This document shows, in pieces, positions 57,939 through 64,000 of a DNA stretch of 64,000 bases (positions are counted from its first letter, which is position 1; every line of letters begins with the position of its first letter). This DNA is from Shewanella sp. HN-41. Lineage in GTDB: Bacteria > Pseudomonadota > Gammaproteobacteria > Enterobacterales > Shewanellaceae. Under the pieces are notes generated by a model. The model saw only the letters and a program-made list of their open reading frames with translations. It was not told the origin of the DNA and searched no databases. The DNA lies in assembly GCF_000217915.1 (NCBI RefSeq), contig NZ_AFOZ01000040.1, positions 62,001-126,000 on the forward strand, read 5' to 3'. The position numbers were made by a program, and so were the translations under genes.

Positions 57939-58517
57939 ATGAAACTCACTTGTTTAACTCAACCTATTTATGACCACTTGTACCATGATATCAGTGAGTT
58001 TCGCAGCACCTTCGACCTCGCTGTTAACGAGGCTAGCTCCTTGGATGAAAAGGCCGACACTCTCCATACTTCACTGATTATTGAAGAATTAACTGAACTT
58101 GCTGAAGCCGATAGCCGTATCGAGCAGGCCGATGCGATTGTCGATTCAGTATATGTATTGATGGGGCGCTTAGTGCACTTAGGCGCAACGCAAATGAGCG
58201 ACCGCCTAGAGATCAGCTACCTTATCGATCTCTTGTTATCTGTTGCCAAAAACCGTGAAATTGACTTTATCACCTGCTGGAACGAAGTGCATTCGAGCAA
58301 TATGAGCAAGGTCTGCCGCAATGAGCAAGAATTGATCGAAACTATCGCCTTCTATGCAGAGCAAGGCGTTGAAATCGTTGGTAGCAAAAAGGGCGAGTTT
58401 ATCATCGCCAAATGCGCTAAGGATGTAGAAATGGCGGGTAAAGTGGTGCGCCAAGGCAAGGTATTAAAGTCGGTGTACTATCGCCCAGCTGATTTAACTC
58501 AGCTAGTGAAAGCCTAG
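57939..58517 (+). CDS. MazG-like all-alpha NTP pyrophosphohydrolase family protein
   Basis: A 192-residue protein. The metal-binding pattern EELTELAEADSRIEQADAIVDSVYVLMG (E-E-x-x-E ... D-x-x-D) is that of the MazG/PRA-PH superfamily, which hydrolyses nucleoside triphosphates to monophosphates. The C-terminal 60 residues (EIVGSKKGEFIIAKCAKDV) are extra. The substrate is unknown; house-cleaning of odd nucleotides is plausible. Confidence 0.78.
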   Translation: MKLTCLTQPIYDHLYHDISEFRSTFDLAVNEASSLDEKADTLHTSLIIEELTELAEADSRIEQADAIVDSVYVLMGRLVHLGATQMSDRLEISYLIDLLLSVAKNREIDFITCWNEVHSSNMSKVCRNEQELIETIAFYAEQGVEIVGSKKGEFIIAKCAKDVEMAGKVVRQGKVLKSVYYRPADLTQLVKA

Positions 58518-58582
58518 ATGCTCTCGAGCCTGCTCTTCGGTGGCATAGGTTTTTCAATGATTTTTATCGCAGAGAAATTTGT

Positions 58583-58873
58583 ATGAATCCAGCAAAAGTG
58601 GTGCGTGCCGAGGTAAAGCAATTAACGGATTTACCCAATATTGGTAAAGCCAGCGCAGCGGATCTACGTCTGCTTGGCATAGAGACGCCAGCGCAATTAC
58701 TCGGGTGTAATCCCTACGAAATGTATATCACACTGTGCGATAAAACGGGGCTAAGACACGACCCCTGTGTGCTCGATGTCTTTATGTCTATCACCCGCTT
58801 TATGGCGGGTGACGACCCTAAACCCTGGTGGTTTTACACCGATGAGCGCAAACAAACATACGGCCGCATTTAA
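58583..58873 (+). CDS. Cdd1-like helix-hairpin-helix protein
   Basis: A 96-residue protein with LTDLPNIGKASAADLRLLGI, a helix-hairpin-helix typical of the Cdd1 (pathogenicity locus) family, then LCDKTGLRHDPCVLDVFMS. Probably binds nucleic acid; role unknown. Its stop overlaps that of the convergent transporter gene by four bases. Confidence 0.82.
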   Translation: MNPAKVVRAEVKQLTDLPNIGKASAADLRLLGIETPAQLLGCNPYEMYITLCDKTGLRHDPCVLDVFMSITRFMAGDDPKPWWFYTDERKQTYGRI

Positions 58874-60000
58874 TCTGAGCGATTTTGCTGCGACAGCCTC
58901 TCTAGGGATTTTGGTGTAAGAGCTTCAGGCTTCGGCGAGTCAGGCTCCGTCGTGGGATCATCCCTTAACCACTCTCGCCAAATGGCTACCAGCAGAGCCA
59001 TCAGCACAGGGCCGACAAATAGGCCAACAAATCCCATGGTTTTTACTCCACCGATCAAGCCAAAGAAGGTCGGTAGAAAAGGTAGTTTGATAGGCCCGCC
59101 CACCAAATTGGGCCGCAGGGTTTTATCGACAATAAATAACTCAATACTGCCCCAGAGGAACAAACCGACACCCGCTGTCATATCGCCAGTGCCAACAAGA
59201 TAGAATGAAATCAAGGTGAACATGGTTGGCGCGCCGCCGGGAACCAATGCCATAAAGGCTGTCAGCACACCAAAGGCCACGGCCGAAGGCACGCCGGCAA
59301 TCCAGTAGGCAATCCCCAGCACTATACCCTCGCCGATGGCAATAAGTGTCATGCCGATGACGGTCGAACTCACAGTCGCAGGCACCACGCGGGAAAAGCG
59401 ATGCCAACGGGCGGGGAGAATTCGCTCGCCGACAATATCCAATTGCTTAGCCACCGATTCGCCATCTTTATATAAGAAAAACAGCGTGATCAGCATAAAG
59501 AGTAAGGTCAATAATAACCCCAAGGTATTCCACCCTAATTGCAACACCCAACGGGAAATCCCACTCAGATTCTGACCGCTGATGGCACTGACAATTTTAC
59601 CCAACTCATGGGGCTCACCAATAAACTGTTGCCACTTTAGGGTTAACCATTCTCCTATCCCAGGAAAATCTTTGATCCATATAGGCACAGCAGCGCCATG
59701 TTGGTTAGCATGTACCAACCACTCAACCCAAGTTCTAATCTCTTGTAAAGCATAGGAAAATACAAATACCAGCGGCGTGATGAGCCCAACAATAATCAAG
59801 ACTAACGCGATAGTGGCAGACAATGCCGAACGGCCACCGCATTTTGCCAACAGTTTTTGATAGAGAGGCCAACTCGAAAAACACACTATCAAGGCGGCTA
59901 AGGCAGGCACTAAAAAGTCGATAAAAAAGAACACGCCGGCGCATAACAATAGGATCAATAGGGTACGGCCAACCGCGGCATTACTGAAAATGGGTGCCAT
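58870..60000 (-). CDS. AI-2E family transporter
   Basis: A 376-residue inner-membrane protein with seven or eight helices: paired N-terminal helices, a central cytoplasmic/periplasmic loop and the family end motif FLPTFFGLIGGVKTMGFVGLFVGPVLMALL. Resembles YdiK of E. coli; substrate unknown. The ATG at 60000 is used; a TTG two codons upstream has AGGAG at closer spacing and cannot be excluded. Confidence 0.9.
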   Translation of the reverse strand: MAPIFSNAAVGRTLLILLLCAGVFFFIDFLVPALAALIVCFSSWPLYQKLLAKCGGRSALSATIALVLIIVGLITPLVFVFSYALQEIRTWVEWLVHANQHGAAVPIWIKDFPGIGEWLTLKWQQFIGEPHELGKIVSAISGQNLSGISRWVLQLGWNTLGLLLTLLFMLITLFFLYKDGESVAKQLDIVGERILPARWHRFSRVVPATVSSTVIGMTLIAIGEGIVLGIAYWIAGVPSAVAFGVLTAFMALVPGGAPTMFTLISFYLVGTGDMTAGVGLFLWGSIELFIVDKTLRPNLVGGPIKLPFLPTFFGLIGGVKTMGFVGLFVGPVLMALLVAIWREWLRDDPTTEPDSPKPEALTPKSLERLSQQNRSD

Positions 60001-60138
60001 AGTCAAACTGCTCCTCGACTTAACGATAGTAAGTAATGGCGAATGCCCTAACTATATAAAGATATCCAACAAACGCCCAGCAGACTAACTTAGATAAGCC
60101 AATAAATCATCTAATTAGGGTAAATATTCCCCTCCTTT

Positions 60139-61209
60139 TTATCCTCCAATATTTGGGCTACTTCCCATCACTCCTAAAGCCAACTGCCGCGTCAGTTCGG
60201 CTGCGGGTATGGCTCGGCAACCGCTGGCATTTTGCCCGCACCAGAGCGGACTAAAATCCCCAAATCCTTGCCGCTCCGCCGCCGTTCTTAGGCCCGCAAC
60301 CGCAGAGGATGCCAAGGGAAAATCCGGCACAGCATCATTTATTGGTCCCATTTCAGCCATAAAACGGTTCACTATGCCGCGAGCGGGTCGTCCGGAAAAT
60401 AAATTAGTCAGCGCCGTATGCTGCGCGGCGTCGCTTTGCAGCTCATCACGATGAATACTGCTGGTATTGCACTCGGGGCAGAGTAAGTACGCCGTCCCCA
60501 CCTGCACCGCCGAGGCGCCCATTGTCATGGCTGCGCGTACTGTGGCTGCATCGACGATGCCACCGGCGGCAATCACCGGAATATCCACCGCCGCAATTAC
60601 CTGTGGTAATAGACTAAAGGTCCCCGACTGCTCGGTTAAATCCTCTGATAAAAAGTGTCCTCTATGCCCACCCGCTTCTAAGCCTTGGGCAATAATCGCA
60701 TCGGCGCCACGGGCCTCAAGCCAAAGCGCCTCCTCGACTGTGGTCGCCGTGGAGATGACTTTTGAGCCCCAAGATTTGATTTCCAGCAGCAACTCTTCAT
60801 CGGGCAGACCAAAATGGAAACTCACCACCTCGGGCTTAAATTTGGCTAACACTTCGGCCTGCGCCTTGCTGTAGGGTGTGCGCTGCGCGCCAGCAGGCTG
60901 CGCATTCGGGTCGAGATTAAATTCCGTAAAATAAGGCGCCAACTGTTCGAGCCAAGCCGCTTGTTTGGCCACCTGTGGTATCGGCTCGCTATGGCAAAAG
61001 AAGTTCACATTGAAAGGTTTGGTCGTGTTGGCTCGGATTTCGGTTAACTCAGCCTCGAGCGCCTCGAGGGACAACATGGCACAGGGCAATGACCCCAAAC
61101 CACCCGCCTGGGAAACGGCAATGGCCAGCGCACTGCCCTGCACGCCCGCCATCGGTGCTTGAATAATAGGTACTTCGATCCCAAATAATCGAGTTAACTG
61201 ACACGGCAT
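60139..61209 (-). CDS. Nitronate monooxygenase (2-nitropropane dioxygenase family)
   Basis: A 356-residue FMN-dependent TIM-barrel enzyme that oxidises alkyl nitronates. The start FGIEVPIIQAPMAGVQGSAL, the motif IIAQGLEAGGHRGHFL and the phosphate-binding GGIVDAATVRAAMTMGASAVQVGTAYL are visible. It lies 18 bp downstream of the VOC gene on the same strand, so they are probably one operon. Confidence 0.93.
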   Translation of the reverse strand: MPCQLTRLFGIEVPIIQAPMAGVQGSALAIAVSQAGGLGSLPCAMLSLEALEAELTEIRANTTKPFNVNFFCHSEPIPQVAKQAAWLEQLAPYFTEFNLDPNAQPAGAQRTPYSKAQAEVLAKFKPEVVSFHFGLPDEELLLEIKSWGSKVISTATTVEEALWLEARGADAIIAQGLEAGGHRGHFLSEDLTEQSGTFSLLPQVIAAVDIPVIAAGGIVDAATVRAAMTMGASAVQVGTAYLLCPECNTSSIHRDELQSDAAQHTALTNLFSGRPARGIVNRFMAEMGPINDAVPDFPLASSAVAGLRTAAERQGFGDFSPLWCGQNASGCRAIPAAELTRQLALGVMGSSPNIGG

Positions 61210-61227
61210 ACTCCACCTCCTTTAGGC

Positions 61228-61623
61228 TCAATCCTGATAGGGGCCAGCGGCTAAACGCTGGGAGATCCACCATAAATTGCCGACGGGATCCCGCACTCCG
61301 CCTTGACGATCGCCATAGGGTTTATCTGTAACGGCCATAATGAGTGCAGCACCCGCTGTTACGGCCTGCTGTACTGACTCGTCTGCATCTTCCACATACA
61401 AATAATAGGAGGCAGGCATGGCAGGAAATACCGCTGTCGCCTCGCTCACCATAAATTGGTAGCCACTAATCTGTATCAGTGCATTGGCTATCTTGCCATC
61501 GGGCCTATGGGAAAGGTGGATCACTTCGGCATCAAAGGCTTGGCTTAAAAAATCGACTAACAGTTGCGCATTGTCGACAATCATATATGGGTTGATGAGC
61601 GCAAATCCTGGCGGTATAAACAT
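61228..61623 (-). CDS. VOC (glyoxalase/PhnB-like) family protein
   Basis: A 131-residue protein of two beta-alpha-beta-beta-beta units: INPYMIVDNAQLLVDFLSQAFDAE and YLYVEDADESVQQAVTAGA, ending YGDRQGGVRDPVGNLWWIS as in PhnB-like proteins. The metal ligands and reaction cannot be fixed. Upstream partner of the nitronate monooxygenase gene. Confidence 0.88.
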   Translation of the reverse strand: MFIPPGFALINPYMIVDNAQLLVDFLSQAFDAEVIHLSHRPDGKIANALIQISGYQFMVSEATAVFPAMPASYYLYVEDADESVQQAVTAGAALIMAVTDKPYGDRQGGVRDPVGNLWWISQRLAAGPYQD

Positions 61624-61842
61624 AGCAACTCCCTGTGACGCTACCTAAGGTAAAAGCAGAGCCTCACTATAAACGATGCCATAGTGTAAAAACCAGTCGC
61701 AGGGGCTGAAGCACAGACGTTTAGATGTAAACGTTGACGTCAAAGCTAAGAGGTCGATAATTAAAAACTTAAATTACAACAAGTTACAAACATCCTGAGT
61801 CGATAAGAGTGAGATTACCGACTCAGAACGGATAAGAGTCGC

Positions 61843-62703
61843 TTAAACCAGATAGTCGGCGCCCAAGCCAACAAATAACGCCAGTCCCGCCCAGTTATTG
61901 TTAAGGAAGGCCTTAAAGCAAGGTGCTCTTTCACGACCAAAAATCAACATTTGCTGGTAAGTGCTAAAGCCCACAAAGGTGAGCAATCCTAGGCCATAGA
62001 GCAAACCTCTGTCGGCGCTCCACCCCGCGGCGATAAAACAAATCAGCGCAGCAAGTTGAAATAGCCCTATGATTTGACGGTCATATTTACCAAAGAGTAT
62101 GGCGGTTGATTTAATGCCTACCTTAAGGTCATCGTCCCTATCGACCATGGCATACATGGTGTCGTAGGCGACGGTCCAGAACCAATTGGCCGCAAATAAC
62201 CACCAGGCTTCCATGGGCACTTCACCCGTTTGAGCCGCATAGGCCATAGGGATAGACCAACTCCACACCACACCCAAAAACATTTGCGGCATGTTAGTCA
62301 CGCGCTTCGTAAAGGGATAGATAATGGTGAGGATGATGCCAACGACGGATAATTTAACGACTAATCCATTGAGTAATAAGACTAATCCAAAGGCCGCTAA
62401 ACCTAAAATCACAAATAATAGCAGGGCTTCTTTAGTGCTGATCTCACCGCTTGCGAGGGGACGGGATTTAGTGCGTTCAACATGGGAGTCGAGGTCACGA
62501 TCGGCATAGTCGTTAATAATGCAGCCACAGGCACGCATAATCACCACACCGATAATAAAGATAATCAATACCTTAAGATCGGGCATACCACCAGCGGCTA
62601 ACATCAGCGCCATCAGACATGGCCACAGCAATAATAGCGTACCAATGGGGCGGTCGAGTCGAGTCAGGCGGGAATAAACGTCCCACTTCTGCTTTAAATT
62701 CAT
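61843..62703 (-). CDS. ubiA: 4-hydroxybenzoate octaprenyltransferase
   Basis: A 286-residue inner-membrane enzyme that attaches the octaprenyl chain in ubiquinone synthesis. Both Asp motifs are present: [15 protein letters not shown] and [16 protein letters not shown], along with [19 protein letters not shown] at the start and eight or nine helices. Confidence 0.97.
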   Translation of the reverse strand: MNLKQKWDVYSRLTRLDRPIGTLLLLWPCLMALMLAAGGMPDLKVLIIFIIGVVIMRACGCIINDYADRDLDSHVERTKSRPLASGEISTKEALLLFVILGLAAFGLVLLLNGLVVKLSVVGIILTIIYPFTKRVTNMPQMFLGVVWSWSIPMAYAAQTGEVPMEAWWLFAANWFWTVAYDTMYAMVDRDDDLKVGIKSTAILFGKYDRQIIGLFQLAALICFIAAGWSADRGLLYGLGLLTFVGFSTYQQMLIFGRERAPCFKAFLNNNWAGLALFVGLGADYLV

Positions 62704-62751
62704 TAACTAGGTACTCCCACTCCTAATTTCAGCTCACATTTTATCTCAACT

Positions 62752-62788
62752 TTCAGGGTGAGCATCATATACCCATGCTCCCCCTGAA
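62752..62788 (-). terminator. Inverted repeat after uvrD
   Basis: Two 14-bp arms (62752-62765, TTCAGGGTGAGCAT; 62775-62788) with one mismatch and a 9-nt loop, about 50 bp past the uvrD stop. The T run is weak, so efficiency is uncertain. Confidence 0.55.
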
Positions 62789-62839
62789 GCGAGTTTCAGG
62801 GCGGTAAAAAACGGCCATATAAAAATAACTGCCTTTGTC

Positions 62840-64000
62840 TTAACTCGCCTCTAGGCGAGCATAGGCAACCACCAGCCACTTGCTGCCAAAATCGTTAAAA
62901 TTAACCTGCACCCTTGCCTGCGCGCCACTGCCCTCAAAGTTGGTCACTTTACCTTCGCCAAACTTAGGATGATTGACTCTTTGGCCGACATTAAAGCCCG
63001 TATCATTGGCCGCAGCCGACTTTTGGGCACTGAAGCGATTATTGGCCATAGGGGTCGATACCTGCGCCTTAAGGCGAATTTCGTCCACATACTGTGGCGG
63101 AATTTCCTTAATAAAGCGCGATGGGCGGGCATAATCTTCACGGCCATAAATACGCCGTGATTCGGCATAGGTGATATAGAGTTTTTCCATCGCGCGGGTC
63201 ATGCCCACGTAACAGAGGCGACGTTCCTCATCGAGTCTGTCACCCTCTTCGAGCGCCATCTTACTCGGGAAAATCCCTTCCTCCACCCCGGCCATAAACA
63301 CCATAGTAAACTCGAGCCCCTTGGCCGAGTGCAGTGTCATCAATTGTACAGCATCGGTAAAGGCATCGGCCTGACCTTCGCCCGCCTCTAATGCCGCGTG
63401 GGATAAAAAGGCGTTTAGCTCGCCCATATCCTCAAGTTCTTCGGGCATTTCGAAGGTGCGTGCCGCGGTGACTAATTCCTCTAAGTTTTCGATACGAGCA
63501 TGGGCCTTTTCGCCCTTTTCTGTCTCGTACATGGCCTTAAGACCCGAGGCTTGGATCACTGTGTCGGTCATGCGATACAAGGCCATATCCCGAGTGTCGT
63601 CCTGCAGGGTGACAATAAGATCCATAAAACCACGTACCGCTGAGGCGGCGCGACCGGCGAGCACTTTCTCATCCAGCAAGCGCAAACACGCCTGCCACAG
63701 GGTGAGTTCCTGCTGGCGCGCCGTGGTACGTAAAATATCTAAGGTGCGATCGCCAATGCCACGGGGCGGCGTATTAACCACCCGCTCAAACGCGGCATCG
63801 TCATTTTTATTGCTGATAAGCCGCATATAGCCCATAGCATCTTTGATCTCTTGGCGTTCGAAGAAGCGCAAGCCACCATAAATTCGATAGGCTAAGCCTT
63901 TGTGTAGTAAGGCTTCTTCGAGTACCCGCGACTGGGCGTTGGAGCGATATAAAATCGCGCAGTCACTTAAATTGCCGCCTTTTTCGTACCAGTCATTGAT
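62840..64000 (-). CDS. uvrD: DNA helicase II UvrD, C-terminal part (cut by window edge)
   Basis: The frame stays open to the window edge (NDWYEKGGNLSDCAILYRSN, YRIYGGLRFFERQEIKDAM). Superfamily 1 helicase motifs IV-VI are visible: AILYRSNAQSR, VQLMTLHSAKGLEF and RRLCYVGMTRAMEKLYI. The C-terminal tail VGQRVNHPKFGEGKV is the UvrD/PcrA Tudor-like region. UvrD unwinds DNA in nucleotide-excision and mismatch repair. About 386 of some 720 codons are inside. Confidence 0.97.
   Translation of the reverse strand: MNDWYEKGGNLSDCAILYRSNAQSRVLEEALLHKGLAYRIYGGLRFFERQEIKDAMGYMRLISNKNDDAAFERVVNTPPRGIGDRTLDILRTTARQQELTLWQACLRLLDEKVLAGRAASAVRGFMDLIVTLQDDTRDMALYRMTDTVIQASGLKAMYETEKGEKAHARIENLEELVTAARTFEMPEELEDMGELNAFLSHAALEAGEGQADAFTDAVQLMTLHSAKGLEFTMVFMAGVEEGIFPSKMALEEGDRLDEERRLCYVGMTRAMEKLYITYAESRRIYGREDYARPSRFIKEIPPQYVDEIRLKAQVSTPMANNRFSAQKSAAANDTGFNVGQRVNHPKFGEGKVTNFEGSGAQARVQVNFNDFGSKWLVVAYARLEAS

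Overview
The window reads as chromosomal DNA of a Shewanella, most likely of the oneidensis/putrefaciens/baltica group. Support comes from gene content and order typical of that genus (groESL next to a MATE exporter, cutA-dsbD, fxsA, galK-galM, an exported KatG beside a DUF2999 gene, ubiA and uvrD) and from moderate-GC, gammaproteobacterial-looking proteins. This assignment is inference from recognition; no search was run. No rRNA, tRNA or CRISPR array was seen.

Left part (1-18.7 kb), core genome: an AraC regulator with a LysE-type exporter cut by the window edge; an operon of two alkaline phosphatases plus an exported protein; a periplasmic binding-protein-like gene; a PAS-GGDEF diguanylate cyclase; a PadR/HAAS membrane-protein pair with nested operator-like repeats; a small thioredoxin; a DUF134/NifX-like pair; a ModF-like double ABC ATPase; a periplasmic catalase-peroxidase; and several small Shewanella proteins.

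Accessory part (about 18.9-28.4 kb): a HAD phosphatase gene is cut after its C-terminal part. It abuts an AT-rich two-gene module of a Ser/Thr protein kinase (broken by a frameshift at a run of six A) and a helical-repeat protein. Next come a dispersed repeat element rich in hairpins, a 107-bp imperfect palindrome, and a discrete integrative island lying against the groEL terminator. The island carries a tyrosine integrase, a DarT1-type DNA ADP-ribosyltransferase with its NADAR antitoxin, a serine resolvase translationally coupled to a ParB-like protein, and a DUF2971 protein. It is bounded by near-identical sequences made of tandem 12-bp units. The right boundary lies inside the loop of the groEL terminator. 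This is the part most likely to hold something undescribed.

Middle (28.4-46.1 kb), core genome: groES-groEL behind a sigma-32-like promoter, a MATE exporter, a LysR regulator divergent from a two-gene RND efflux pump, fxsA, cutA-dsbD, a Kef-type antiporter with a TrkA-N domain, and galK-galM.

Right part (46.1-64 kb): a quinone oxidoreductase gene frameshifted at six G, a leucine-rich-repeat protein kinase divergent from mltD, a sterol-desaturase-like membrane protein, a surface lipoprotein, a LysR gene reduced to its C-terminal part next to a second copy of the dispersed repeat, a flavin reductase, an M13 metallopeptidase, a MazG-like hydrolase, a Cdd1-like protein, an AI-2E family transporter, nitronate monooxygenase, a VOC protein, ubiA and the 3' part of uvrD. 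Both copies of the dispersed repeat lie near truncated genes, which suggests the family takes part in local rearrangement.
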